Numbered from the stretch's first letter, positions 25,181 through 34,222 are shown. The stretch is 64,000 nt of DNA from Marinisporobacter sp. (GCA_025210395.1 JAOARV010000065.1:62001-126000); one strand, 5' to 3'. Made by a program: numbers and translations. Notes: a model not told the origin generated them from the sequence alone.

Positions 25181-26383
25181 ATGGTAACGAGAGAAAAATT
25201 TTTGCCAACAAAGGCATCTAAAAGTAGATGCTGTCTTCTGATAGGGGTAATGATTTGTTTATACTTATTAGAAAACGCATCTATTACTTCTTTTATAGAT
25301 AGTCGTATTTTCAATTATATTATAAAACCCATCTTATGGATTGGAGTAGCTTATATAGTATGGTTATTGCCAAAAGTTCGAGCAAAAGGTTTATTAAAGC
25401 TCAGAAGTTTCTTAAACTGGTGGGCATTTAACTTTGCTGTAATCTATATAATGGTTTCTGTTGTAGCAGGGATGATAGATGGATTTGGAAAAAGCCCCTA
25501 TAGTCATTCGCCTATAGGAATCATAACAAATATTATATTTATTGGCTCTATGTTAGTAGGAAGAGAGTTTATTAGAAGCTTTATTGTAAACAATTTAACA
25601 AAAGATGAAAAGTATCTTATATTTATACTGGTTGCTTTATTCATGACAATTACGAATATATCTTTAAATAGATTCACGCACTTAAACGGAAAAGTTGAAA
25701 TAGTAAAATTTATTGCTCAATATTTTGCGCCAGAATTTTCACAAAATTTATTAGTCACCTATTTGGTATATTTAGGGGGAGCGTTGCCAGCTATTATTTA
25801 CTTAGGGATTGTACAGGGGTTTCATTGGCTATGTCCAATATTGCCAGATTTAAAGTGGATTACAAAGGCATTAATAGGGGTTTTATGTCCTGTATTTTTT
25901 CTTATGTCCATGCAAAGTATATATTTAGAAGAATCAAAGGAAATTCTAAAAAGAGAAAAGGATAAAGAAAGTACAATAAGCTGGATCATCACAAGTATCC
26001 TATCTATAGCCATCATATGGTTTGCAGTAGGCGTGTTTCCCATATATCCTTCTGTTATAGCAACAGGAAGCATGGAGCCTATGATTAAGCCTGGAGATGT
26101 TATTATCGTAAAGAAGATAGATGGAAATAATGTAAAGATAGGAGAGGTGATTCAGTTTAGAAGGGATAATATCTTGATATCCCATAGAGTAATAGAGATC
26201 AAGGAAGATGATCAAGGAAAAAGCTATCGGACAAAAGGAGATAACAATTCAGCTCCAGATTCAGATTTTGTAAAGCCTGAGCAGATTAAAGGAAAAATTA
26301 CATATGTAGTACCTAAAATAGGATGGCCTACGTTACTTATGAAGAGCAAAGAGGATATTCCTTTAGAAAAGATTGTATTTTAA
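25181..26383 (+). CDS. sipW: SipW-like signal peptidase I with long membrane N-terminus
   Basis: 400 residues from ATG 25181 (GGAGG 5 bp upstream; an ATG at 25169 overlaps that site). The C-terminal 120 residues form the S26 peptidase domain: catalytic Ser in ATGSMEPMIKPGD and, at the usual Lys position, His in ISHRVIEI, followed by KGDNNSAPD. The Ser/His pair marks the ER-type SipW subfamily, which processes TasA-like fibre proteins. The first 270 residues add about seven membrane helices, far longer than Bacillus SipW (about 190 residues). The surrounding genes carry matching signal peptides, so it is their likely processing enzyme. Confidence 0.9.
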   Translation: MVTREKFLPTKASKSRCCLLIGVMICLYLLENASITSFIDSRIFNYIIKPILWIGVAYIVWLLPKVRAKGLLKLRSFLNWWAFNFAVIYIMVSVVAGMIDGFGKSPYSHSPIGIITNIIFIGSMLVGREFIRSFIVNNLTKDEKYLIFILVALFMTITNISLNRFTHLNGKVEIVKFIAQYFAPEFSQNLLVTYLVYLGGALPAIIYLGIVQGFHWLCPILPDLKWITKALIGVLCPVFFLMSMQSIYLEESKEILKREKDKESTISWIITSILSIAIIWFAVGVFPIYPSVIATGSMEPMIKPGDVIIVKKIDGNNVKIGEVIQFRRDNILISHRVIEIKEDDQGKSYRTKGDNNSAPDSDFVKPEQIKGKITYVVPKIGWPTLLMKSKEDIPLEKIVF

Positions 26384-26411
26384 CAGGGTTTCAATGCCTT
26401 GTTATTTTTTT
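26381..26411 (+). terminator. Terminator after the signal peptidase gene
   Basis: TAACAGGG pairs with CCTTGTTA (one G-U), followed by TTTTTTT. Confidence 0.75.
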
Positions 26412-26693
26412 GGGGGGAAAATATTAGAAACAGGCAGCTAGAGGAATAGTTAACCTTTTAGATATAGCACAAAAGTAGTAGAAGAATAAGCAAAAAGGAT
26501 TACTTAAAATAATGAAAAAATACCGTAGCAAATTATATTTTTGAAGGGCGTAAAAAAATGGAAAAAACACTATAATGAATTATGAAAAGAGCAAATAGCT
26601 AAAAACTTAGTAGAGCAAGCTTGAAAAGTTTTCAATTTTACTTAAGGGCCTTTAAGTAATTCATTTAAAATTAAAAAGATAAAGGAGAGATTA
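26412..26693. other. Gene-less stretch between signal peptidase and fibre genes
   Basis: No ORF with a ribosome site. A TATAAT at 26571-26576 has no matching -35. It must hold the promoter for the genes at 26694 and 27325, possibly one dependent on the NarL-type regulator, but I cannot define a site. Confidence 0.4.
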
Positions 26694-27230
26694 ATGATGA
26701 AAAAAACAAAATTTTTAGCCCTTGTATTAGCAGTGGCAGTTATGATGATGGGTGCTGGATATGCAGCATGGAATGAAACGGTAACTATTAATAATACTGT
26801 AGAGACAGGGGAAGTAGATGTTGCATTATTAAAAGATGGTAGTAAAACTGAAGTTAAAAACGAAGATAATTGTGATATAGAACATGCGGGGACAGGTGTA
26901 ATGGTTGAAAATAATGACAAGACATCAACAGAAAACAAAGCAACTGTAAAGTTGACGAATCTTTATCCTGGCGCTGTTGTAGATGTTACTATTCCAGTTA
27001 AAAATAATGGTTCTATCCCGGTTAAACTTGATAGTAAAGGAATAGAGGCTGATACTACTGCTTACAAATGGCTAAGTGTAACCCATAACGCACCAGAAAA
27101 ATTAAAAGTTGGTCAACAAGGAAACATCACATTTACAGTTACAGTATTAGATAAAGAAGGTACTAATGTTCCTGAAAAAGAAACTGCTATATTTGATGTG
27201 ACAGCAAACTATGTCCAATTTAACCAATAA
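26694..27230 (+). CDS. SipW-dependent-type signal peptide protein (TasA/camelysin-like)
   Basis: 178 residues, AAAGGAGAG ribosome site. The N-terminus KKTKFLALVLAVAVMMMGAGYAAWNETVTINNTVETGEVDV is the hallmark SipW-type signal, with GAGYAAW at the predicted cleavage region followed by the T-x-TGE-V strand (motif within residues 2-45). The mature domain (about 130 residues) is beta-rich with VTIPVKNNGSIPVKL, a pattern shared with TasA/CalY-like fibre subunits. Probable extracellular filament subunit. Paralogous at its start to the next gene. Confidence 0.82.
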   Translation: MMKKTKFLALVLAVAVMMMGAGYAAWNETVTINNTVETGEVDVALLKDGSKTEVKNEDNCDIEHAGTGVMVENNDKTSTENKATVKLTNLYPGAVVDVTIPVKNNGSIPVKLDSKGIEADTTAYKWLSVTHNAPEKLKVGQQGNITFTVTVLDKEGTNVPEKETAIFDVTANYVQFNQ

Positions 27231-27250
27231 AATAGAACGAATGAAACAGC

Positions 27251-27280
27251 TATATAGCAAGGTTAAAGCCTTGCTATATA
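27251..27280 (+). terminator. Stem-loop between the two fibre-type genes
   Basis: Perfect 12-bp stem TATATAGCAAGG / CCTTGCTATATA, 6-nt loop, not followed by a T-run. Likely partial termination or 3' protection of the upstream message. Confidence 0.6.
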
Positions 27281-27324
27281 ATTAAAAACAAATCTATATT
27301 GATAATTAGGAAAGGAGATTGAAA

Positions 27325-28026
27325 ATGAAGAAAAGCAAATTTATTGCAGCAGTTTTAATAATAGCAGTGATGTTAATGGGAGCTGGCTATGCAGCATGGA
27401 ATGAAACCATAACAATCAATAATACTGCAGAGACAGGAGAACTTAAAGTAGGGTTTAAAAAGCTTGTATGGCAATCAGGATTACAAACGTATCCTAAGAT
27501 AATAGCACCAGATCATGTAAATGCTAATGTAGTGCATGGAGAAAAAACTACAAAGGTAAACATCTCTAATATGTATCCTGGTGGAATTGTAAGATTTGAA
27601 GCTATGATTGAAAATTTTGGAACGATACCAGCAAAATTTGCAAGTGTTAAAGTAAATCTTAATGAATGTTCAAAAGAAATGAAAGAAAATCTAAGAGTTT
27701 TTGGTGAAATTTGCATTTGGGAGAATTCAAGTGCTGGGACGAGGCCACAGATAATAAAATTACCATTGAAAGAGGAAATTAAACTAAGCCAATTAGAAAA
27801 GTTCTTAAATGATAATCTTAAAAATATAGAACTCAAACCAGGAGCTTGGTTTACTTTTGATATTGATGATGAGTATAAGAAAGAAATAAAAGCTAAATTT
27901 AAAGATTATGATATAGATTCAGAGGAATGCCTATTTTTCCATTTGCCTATGAGTGTAGGTAATGACTTAGAAAATAAAAATGCAAAATTTGATATAACGT
28001 TTAATTTCAAACAGTTCAATAAATAA
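27325..28026 (+). CDS. SipW-dependent-type signal peptide protein, second paralogue
   Basis: 233 residues from ATG 27325 (AAAGGAGA 8 bp upstream). Its signal region KSKFIAAVLIIAVMLMGAGYAAWNETITINNTAETGELKV is nearly the same as in the preceding gene, but the mature part differs and is longer, with a Gly/Ile strand NMYPGGIVRFEAMIENFGTIPAKF matching the NLYPGAVVDVTIPVKNNG segment of its neighbour (both around residues 80-110). Likely a minor or capping fibre component; that is a guess from length. Confidence 0.82.
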   Translation: MKKSKFIAAVLIIAVMLMGAGYAAWNETITINNTAETGELKVGFKKLVWQSGLQTYPKIIAPDHVNANVVHGEKTTKVNISNMYPGGIVRFEAMIENFGTIPAKFASVKVNLNECSKEMKENLRVFGEICIWENSSAGTRPQIIKLPLKEEIKLSQLEKFLNDNLKNIELKPGAWFTFDIDDEYKKEIKAKFKDYDIDSEECLFFHLPMSVGNDLENKNAKFDITFNFKQFNK

Positions 28027-28047
28027 AAATCCTAGAAGTATTTATGA

Positions 28048-28080
28048 ATAAGTAGAGCATAGAAACTCTACTTATTTTTC
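28048..28080 (+). terminator. Terminator after the second fibre-type gene
   Basis: ATAAGTAGAG / CTCTACTTAT, 8-nt loop, then TTTTTC. Confidence 0.85.
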
Positions 28081-28249
28081 TTGTAATAAGTACGTATAAT
28101 CTATAATGATATAAACATATAAGTCGTATCAATTTTAACTTGGGTTTGTGAGTGAATGCTCCTTTCGAAGAAATAATATCAAAAACTAGAAGGAAAAATA
28201 TAACTATTATAGAATAAATATGAAAAATGACATATGGGGGGCTTGAGGG

Positions 28250-29416
28250 ATGAAAATGAAGTTTAATAAGAACGTAAGAATAGTATTAATCGTTATTATG
28301 TTAATTTTAACGGGTAGTAGTTCTGTTTTGTTATACTGTGAAGTGAGTTATCCAGAGTTTAAGGAAGAGAAGGTTGCCCTTTACAGGTATAATAATAAGG
28401 CAAATGTAAATTACAGAGCTTATTTAAAACCAAATATTTTATATAGTGGAGAAAATAATAAAAAAGATACTATATATATAACAGAATTTATCGATTATAT
28501 CAATACATTTATGAAATATGAGTTCAGTGGAGAAAGAGGAGCTGATATAAAGGGAGATTATGAGATTATTGCAGTGGTTGAAGGATATACGGCAGAGGGA
28601 GAAAAATGTAAATCTATCTGGAATAAAAAATTTAGATTGCTAGAGAAAACGCTATTTAATAGCAATGATCAGATTGCTTCAATACAACAAGAACTCCCTA
28701 TAGACTTTCAGAAATATAATAATTTTGCACGTCAAATTATTGAAGACACAAAGATTAGCTGTCAAGTGAAAATGACTATATTTTGGAATATTCATATTAA
28801 GGCTCAAACAGATAAGGGATTAATAGAAGATATAATATCTCCTACAATGATCATTCCTTTAAATAATAATTATTTTGAAATCACTGGTCAATTAGCTCAA
28901 GAAAAGCCAGGAGCTATTGAAGAGACAAAAGAGATAGAAGTACCTGTGAATAAAAAGATAGTCATTACTTGTGGTGTTGTTATAGGGGTATTATCAATTA
29001 TTCTAGTATTTTTGTTATTCTGTACTAAGGGAATTCTTATAACGAATCCTCTAGAAAAGAAACTAAAGAAAATTTTCAAAAACCATGGGGATCGTCTAGT
29101 AGCACTAGATAATGAGGTAATGAATACCTGTGAAAATTACAATAAGGTAAAATCCATTGATGATCTTGTAAGAATTGCCGATGAAATCGCTAAACCTATT
29201 ATGTACAAATATACATCTGATTTTAAAGAAATGACTAAATTTTATGTTTTTGATGATACCCAAATGTATATGTTGGATTTAAAGGATGTACTATTAGAAG
29301 AGAATAAAGAAAAAGACAAATTAACAAATAATACATATAGATTTGGAAAGTCTTTATTAAAGCTAAAAAATAAAAGTGTACATAAGGAAGAGGCTGAAAC
29401 AGAAAAAGAAACATAG
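28250..29416 (+). CDS. DUF5305 family membrane protein
   Basis: 388 residues. One N-terminal membrane segment (about 10-28), an extracellular part (about 30-235) starting CEVSYPEFKEEKVALYRY, with the family's Y-R-A-Y-L-K-P-N-I-L-Y strand, and a second membrane segment (about 240-262) before a cytoplasmic tail rich in Lys/Glu. DUF5305 proteins occur beside SipW-type signal peptidases in Clostridia and some archaea; their role is not known to me. Position suggests a membrane assembly or anchoring factor for the fibre. Ribosome site GGGGGGCTTGAGGG precedes ATG 28250. Confidence 0.8.
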   Translation: MKMKFNKNVRIVLIVIMLILTGSSSVLLYCEVSYPEFKEEKVALYRYNNKANVNYRAYLKPNILYSGENNKKDTIYITEFIDYINTFMKYEFSGERGADIKGDYEIIAVVEGYTAEGEKCKSIWNKKFRLLEKTLFNSNDQIASIQQELPIDFQKYNNFARQIIEDTKISCQVKMTIFWNIHIKAQTDKGLIEDIISPTMIIPLNNNYFEITGQLAQEKPGAIEETKEIEVPVNKKIVITCGVVIGVLSIILVFLLFCTKGILITNPLEKKLKKIFKNHGDRLVALDNEVMNTCENYNKVKSIDDLVRIADEIAKPIMYKYTSDFKEMTKFYVFDDTQMYMLDLKDVLLEENKEKDKLTNNTYRFGKSLLKLKNKSVHKEEAETEKET

Positions 29417-29430
29417 GAATAAAATTTACA

Positions 29431-29465
29431 AAAGTAGGGCGATTGCTCTACTTGATTTATTTTTA
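29431..29465 (+). terminator. Terminator after the DUF5305 gene
   Basis: AAGTAGGGC / GCTCTACTT (one G-U), 4-nt loop, then GATTTATTTTT. Confidence 0.8.
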
Positions 29466-29597
29466 AGGGATGATACTCAAAATAGTACAATACTCCTTTT
29501 GTGCTATAAGAATATACTCAAAAAAGATACCTAAAAAGTAATCTTCTGAAGGAAGTACAAAAGACTTATAAGGATTAAAATAGTATAAAGAATAGTT

Positions 29598-29625
29598 AGT
29601 CTATTTCTTTTAAATGAAATAGACT
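29598..29625 (+). terminator. Stem-loop in the leader of the SLH protein gene
   Basis: Perfect AGTCTATTTC / GAAATAGACT with an 8-nt loop, 10 bp before the ribosome site. Attenuator or leader structure. Confidence 0.45.
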
Positions 29626-29649
29626 TAATTTAAGTGGGAGGCTAAGAAC

Positions 29650-30864
29650 ATGAAAAAAAATATGCTATATAAAATAATAGCAAAAATATGTATTCCTATA
29701 TTCATATTTGCCTATGCTTTAGGAGGGGTAGTTGATATTACTTATGCAGCTAAAAAAGGAGAGCCACTAAATATTGTAGCAATTACTATTGATAGCAACG
29801 GCAATGTTTCTCAACAAGGAGATTTATTTGGAGAGGGTTTGTGGTATCCAGGAAAAGAAAAACGTGGAGTTATTAGAATTAAAAATCAGTTCAAAAGGAT
29901 GGAAATTACTAATTTAGGATTAAAGATTGTCCTTGAAAAATTTAGAGGTGGGTATGGGAAAGAAATAGTACATAATTCATTAGCAAAGAATATGAAATTT
30001 ACTTCATCAAGCCATGAGATCTTAAAGAATAAAAGCTTTCGTCAATTAGAATATAAATCAGATGATAAAAATTTAAATGGATATACGTTAAATAATTCTC
30101 AAAAATTTAGTATTAATAAAAATGGTTCTGTAGACTTAAAATATACATTACTGATGGATGAAGAATCAGGAAATGAACTGCAAGCATTAAAAGCGAAAGT
30201 ATTGCTACTGATAAACGCTAATGAAATTTATAATGGTGGTGGAGATGACGATGATGAGGACAACAATAACAATAACAATGATGATGACGATAGTGATGAT
30301 AACAATGACCATGTAATAGATATAGATGGACACTGGGCACATGATTGTATACAAACATTATTAGAGCATGGGATCCTTCATGGCTATCCAGATAAAACTA
30401 TTAGACCAGAAAACAATATTAGTCGAGCTGAAGCAGCTGTATTGATTGGAAATGCATTAGGATTAAAAGCAAAATATAATGGATTATCACCATATAAAGA
30501 TAGCTTACCAAGCTGGGCAAGAGGTCATATCATAGCTGTTTCAGATGCTAAGGTCTTTAGTGGATATATAGATAATACCTTTAAAGCCAATAAGAAAATT
30601 ACAAGAGAAGAGATGTTGACTGTTCTCGTGAGAGGATTTAAGAAAAAACTAGGAAAAGATGTAGAAATCCTATTCAAAGACCGAGAGGATATTTCTGATT
30701 GGGCTGTAGAATATGTAAAAATTGGAGTCAGTAAAAAAATTATTGTGGGATACCCAGATAATACCTTTGCTCCAGAAAAGAATATAACAAGAGCAGAAGC
30801 TTTTACGATTATCTGTAAGCTATTAGGGTATCATCCACAGCATGATAATGAAATCAAAGAATAA
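29650..30864 (+). CDS. S-layer-homology surface protein with Asp/Asn-rich linker
   Basis: 404 residues. Signal peptide about 1-33 (cut near TYAAKKG), an unrecognised N-terminal domain (about 34-195), a low-complexity linker of Asp and Asn (about 198-225) and three SLH repeats: HWAHDCIQTLLEHGILHGYPDKTIRPENNISRAEA (first, about 233-267), SWARGHIIAVSDAK..., and DWAVEYVKIGVSKK...GYPDNTF. SLH repeats bind pyruvylated wall polymer, so this is the likely wall anchor of the fibre locus. The ATG follows GTGGGAGG. Confidence 0.88.
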   Translation: MKKNMLYKIIAKICIPIFIFAYALGGVVDITYAAKKGEPLNIVAITIDSNGNVSQQGDLFGEGLWYPGKEKRGVIRIKNQFKRMEITNLGLKIVLEKFRGGYGKEIVHNSLAKNMKFTSSSHEILKNKSFRQLEYKSDDKNLNGYTLNNSQKFSINKNGSVDLKYTLLMDEESGNELQALKAKVLLLINANEIYNGGGDDDDEDNNNNNNDDDDSDDNNDHVIDIDGHWAHDCIQTLLEHGILHGYPDKTIRPENNISRAEAAVLIGNALGLKAKYNGLSPYKDSLPSWARGHIIAVSDAKVFSGYIDNTFKANKKITREEMLTVLVRGFKKKLGKDVEILFKDREDISDWAVEYVKIGVSKKIIVGYPDNTFAPEKNITRAEAFTIICKLLGYHPQHDNEIKE

Positions 30865-30922
30865 AGAATTTAGAAAAGTGGACGATAGTAGGGTGAAAAT
30901 AATTCTATAAATGAAAAGTATC

Positions 30923-30966
30923 AAAAGGAGACGAAGGATGTATGGTGAACGTTCGTCTCTTTTTTA
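30923..30966. terminator. Bidirectional terminator between convergent genes
   Basis: AAAAGGAGACGAA / TTCGTCTCTTTTT. On the other strand the A-run serves the minus-strand gene ending at 30964. Confidence 0.85.
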
Positions 30967-31344
30967 TTGGATGAATTTATTTATAAAAGTAGAATAATCT
31001 ATAAAATATTTAAAAACCCACAATACATGCCCTATATAAGGAACTAACTGAATAAACAAAGGAATCAATAAAATCCTCCTATATATATAAGGATCTTTAT
31101 ATTTTTCAGCAAACTTAAATAAGCATATGGGTCCTAGAGAAACAAACATTCTTATCAAAAAACCTTTTTTAAAAGGCAATGCCATTAACCATACCATGAG
31201 AGCATTTGCCTCTTCAACAATGCCTAAAGTATACATTCCTACATAGGTGAGTAGATAATCTCCTATCATTAAAAAAAATAAAATACTTAGCAATACATTT
31301 GTAGAAAATTGAGATGTTAGTACGAGTGGTTTAGCGTTTTTCAT
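30964..31344 (-). CDS. Small four-helix membrane protein (DUF5658-like)
   Basis: 126 residues with about four hydrophobic segments and the pattern GDYLLTYVGMYTLGIVEEANALM (residues about 28-50), which resembles DUF5658 membrane proteins (D-x-x-x-T ... G-x-x-E-x-N-P/A). No function is known. It is one of only two minus-strand genes in the window, convergent with the SLH gene; the reverse-strand ribosome site AAGGAGTC precedes the start. Confidence 0.7.
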   Translation of the reverse strand: MKNAKPLVLTSQFSTNVLLSILFFLMIGDYLLTYVGMYTLGIVEEANALMVWLMALPFKKGFLIRMFVSLGPICLFKFAEKYKDPYIYRRILLIPLFIQLVPYIGHVLWVFKYFIDYSTFINKFIQ

Positions 31345-31504
31345 AATGAGACTCCTTCATTCTTTTTATTTATATATAGTTTATGTATTGCTAGGACAAG
31401 AAAAGAACAGGAAATATATTACGTAGTCAAGGTAATTTTTGTGAATATCTGAAGCTTTTGTGAATATAAGTATTATATAGAATATAAAATTGGGAGGCTC
31501 TTAA

Positions 31505-32311
31505 ATGGATACGTATGAAAAATCATTATCAAGAATTGCTAACGCGCTAGAAAAGATAGCCATTGTTCTTGAGGGTAAGCTGGTTAATGAAAAAGATGAT
31601 GTGACAGCAACAAAAATATCAGGACAAGCTTTTGATGTATTAAAACAAAGGGATGAGATGACTTTAGAAGAAGAGTTATTTAAAATGACTACAGAAGTTT
31701 ATTTGTATGAGGCTATGTTTAAAGAGCCAAAGGAATTAGAAAGAAAAGCATCTGCTAGATTAAATAATCATTTAATGGAAAAGCATATGGATTTCTTTAA
31801 AAATTACTTGATAGATTTTCAGATTGAAGCATCCAATATAGGTGAGATGATTTTTATAAAAAAGAATAATAAATTTAAAGCAGCAGTTGGGATTTTTACA
31901 GATTTAGGATGGTGTAGAGGGGGAATTTGGTTAAAAGTCGTGAAAGATATTGTAAATAAATCATTGAGAGTAGGTATTAATAGAGGAAATATATTTTTTA
32001 TAGTTTTATCTCACTATAATGGGTTAGATAATAATTATACAAATAAATTATTAGATGGTAATATTACTAATAATGAACTTTTAGATGAAAAAAACAGAGA
32101 ACTTTTAGAAATATATACTTTTAGGTATATCGATCAATTGAAAAAATATTTGAAAAAGCCTCATGAACAAGTAGTATTTCTAGCAGGAAAGCTACATCCA
32201 AGGGTATATGCAGAGGCTTTGCTACAAAACAATATGATAATAGATGTGAGTAAATACAAGTGGTTAAGTAATTCTATGGACAAAATGATTGAACATATTA
32301 AGGATATTTAA
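31505..32311 (+). CDS. Uncharacterised protein
   Basis: 268 residues, ATG after TGGGAGG. Not recognised. The N-terminal 30 residues form a short amphipathic helix (SLSRIANALEKIAIVLEG); the middle (about 75-140) contains FFKNYLIDFQIEASNIGEMIF and a possible GIFTDLGWCRGGIWL core; there is no signal peptide or membrane segment. It stands alone between the surface locus and ispE. It reads as a real gene (good ribosome site, full-length frame, terminator 75 bp later). Confidence 0.7.
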   Translation: MDTYEKSLSRIANALEKIAIVLEGKLVNEKDDVTATKISGQAFDVLKQRDEMTLEEELFKMTTEVYLYEAMFKEPKELERKASARLNNHLMEKHMDFFKNYLIDFQIEASNIGEMIFIKKNNKFKAAVGIFTDLGWCRGGIWLKVVKDIVNKSLRVGINRGNIFFIVLSHYNGLDNNYTNKLLDGNITNNELLDEKNRELLEIYTFRYIDQLKKYLKKPHEQVVFLAGKLHPRVYAEALLQNNMIIDVSKYKWLSNSMDKMIEHIKDI

Positions 32312-32386
32312 TAATTTGGATAGTTTTCATTATGTAAAAAAGCAACAAGACATCATCTTATATTCACTTATGAATAAGGTTTTAGT

Positions 32387-32416
32387 AAATCCTAAGTATA
32401 TATACTTAGGATTTTA
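32387..32416. terminator. 28-bp perfect palindrome, probable terminator
   Basis: AAATCCTAAGTATA is followed directly by its exact reverse complement, then TATTTT. Works in both directions as a hairpin. Confidence 0.7.
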
Positions 32417-32628
32417 TTTTAGAAGTAATTATAAAAGCTATAGAAATAGAACTACATAAAAAAATAAAATCCTATAAAATACGAAAAAGAGATTCGGAAT
32501 ATAAGTTAAAAAAGCATAAAGTACCATCCTATGATGTGTAGATGTATAATAGAATATATTATATTGCATACAATTATATCTTCAAAAATGATAAAATAGA
32601 ATGAAAGAACTACGAGGAGTTGACTAGG
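32417..32628. other. Gene-less stretch upstream of ispE
   Basis: AT-rich, no ORF. The ispE promoter must be here; TATAAT-like boxes occur near 32548 and 32590 but without a clear -35. Confidence 0.4.
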
Positions 32629-33504
32629 ATGGATGAGATGAGAATAAGGGCAAGAGCAAAGGTAAATTTATCATTAGATGTTCTAAGAAGAAGAGAAGAT
32701 GGATATCATGAAGTAAAGATGATTATGCATCAAGTGGATTTATATGATGAAATATTATTAAAAAATATAGAAAAGGGAATCCTATTAGAGACGAACTGCG
32801 AATATATTCCTGTAAATGAAGGAAATATCGCTTATAAAGCAGCAAAGCTTATGATGGATGAATTTCATATCAAAAAAGGAGTATATATATATATAGACAA
32901 AAAAATTCCTGTAGCAGCAGGTCTGGCTGGAGGAAGCACAGATGCAGCAGCAGTAATGATGGGGCTGAATGAACTTTGGGAAATCGGTGCTACAAAAGAA
33001 GAATTGATGAAGCTTAGTGTAGCGTTAGGAGCAGATGTTCCATTTTGCATATTAGGTGGAGCTGCATTGGCAGAAGGTATTGGTGAAAAATTAACCCCTA
33101 TACAAGGGCTTGATGAGTGGATTGTCCTTTGTAAGCCAAATATAAGTGTTTCTACAGCAAATGTATATAAAAATTTAGACGTGAATAAGATTGAAAAGCA
33201 TCCAGATACAGATAAAATCCTAATAGCATTAGAAAATAAAAATTTGCAAACTGTATTAGAGAATTTATGTAATGTGTTAGAGCCTGTGACAGAAAGAATG
33301 CATCCTATTGTTAGGGATATTAAAAGAAAAATGGTAGAATATCATGCTTTAGGAAGCTTAATGAGTGGCAGTGGACCAACCGTGTTTGGCATTTATAAGG
33401 ATTATAATAAAGCAAAAAGTGCTTATGAAAATTTGAGCAAGGTATATAATCAGGTGTATCTTGTCAAAACTTATGACGGGAGGAGATCCTATGACTATCA
33501 ATAA
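32629..33504 (+). CDS. ispE: 4-diphosphocytidyl-2-C-methyl-D-erythritol kinase
   Basis: 291 residues from ATG 32629 (GAGGAG 9 bp upstream; TTG 32620 overlaps the site). Phosphorylates CDP-methylerythritol in the MEP isoprenoid pathway. GHMP-kinase motifs: RARAKVNLSLDVLRRREDGYHEV at the start (residues about 5-27), the ATP loop PVAAGLAGGSTDAAA, and late LMSGSGPTVFG. In Bacillus ispE follows yabG-veg-sspF; here it lies 23 kb after veg, so the arginine and surface blocks sit between two otherwise neighbouring core genes. Confidence 0.96.
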   Translation: MDEMRIRARAKVNLSLDVLRRREDGYHEVKMIMHQVDLYDEILLKNIEKGILLETNCEYIPVNEGNIAYKAAKLMMDEFHIKKGVYIYIDKKIPVAAGLAGGSTDAAAVMMGLNELWEIGATKEELMKLSVALGADVPFCILGGAALAEGIGEKLTPIQGLDEWIVLCKPNISVSTANVYKNLDVNKIEKHPDTDKILIALENKNLQTVLENLCNVLEPVTERMHPIVRDIKRKMVEYHALGSLMSGSGPTVFGIYKDYNKAKSAYENLSKVYNQVYLVKTYDGRRSYDYQ

Positions 33505-34174
33505 ACTCAGTGGATTAAGACTTCAAAATTATCAACCTCTTAGAGATGTTGTGTTTGAGCATTTAAGAAATGCTATTTTAAATGGAGATTTAAGACCTAG
33601 TGAAAGATTAATGGAGGTTCAAATAGCAGAACAGCTAGGAGTAAGTAGGACACCCGTTAGAGAAGCTATTAGAAAATTAGAATTAGAAGGTCTTGTTGTG
33701 ATGATTGCTAGAAAGGGAGCGTATGTAGCAGATGTATCTGTAAAGGATATTTTAGACGTTTTAGAAGTAAGAAGTGTCCTAGAAGGTTTAGCTGCTTCCT
33801 TAGCTGCTGAAAGAATGACAGAAGAAGAATTAGAAGAGCTAGAGTTGATCTCTTATAATTTTAAAAGATGCTTAGAAGATAAAGATACAGAAGGAATGAT
33901 CGAAAAGGATATGCAGTTTCATGATAGAATTATCCGTTCTACTCGCAATCATAAATTGATTCAGATTGCCCAAGGATTACAGGAACAAGTACAACGATTT
34001 AGAATTACTTATTTTGCCGAATATAATGAGTCAAAAGGAGTGCTTGCAGATCATCAGGAAATTCTGGAGGCTATTTCCAATAGAAATGTAGAAAAAGCAC
34101 AAAAAGTAGCACAAAAACATATAAATGAGCTTGAAAGCACCATTGTAAAGCTTGCAGATAAAAAGAAAAAATAA
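33491..34174 (+). CDS. FadR-type GntR transcriptional regulator
   Basis: 227 residues from ATG 33491 (GGGAGGAG upstream), overlapping the end of ispE by 14 bp. Winged helix with AIAEQLGVSRTPVREAIRKLELEG-type motif (here QIAEQLGVSRTPVREAIR, about residues 45-62) and a C-terminal all-helical FCD ligand domain (about 90-220). It takes the place that purR holds in Bacillus. The metabolite sensed and the targets are unknown. Confidence 0.9.
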   Translation: MTINKLSGLRLQNYQPLRDVVFEHLRNAILNGDLRPSERLMEVQIAEQLGVSRTPVREAIRKLELEGLVVMIARKGAYVADVSVKDILDVLEVRSVLEGLAASLAAERMTEEELEELELISYNFKRCLEDKDTEGMIEKDMQFHDRIIRSTRNHKLIQIAQGLQEQVQRFRITYFAEYNESKGVLADHQEILEAISNRNVEKAQKVAQKHINELESTIVKLADKKKK

Positions 34175-34191
34175 TAAAAGTTATTTAAGGG

Positions 34192-34222
34192 AAAAGGAAC
34201 AGTTTTAACTGTTCCTTTTTTG
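34192..34222 (+). terminator. Terminator after the GntR gene
   Basis: Perfect 12-bp stem AAAAGGAACAGT / ACTGTTCCTTTT with 4-nt loop, then TT. Confidence 0.93.
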
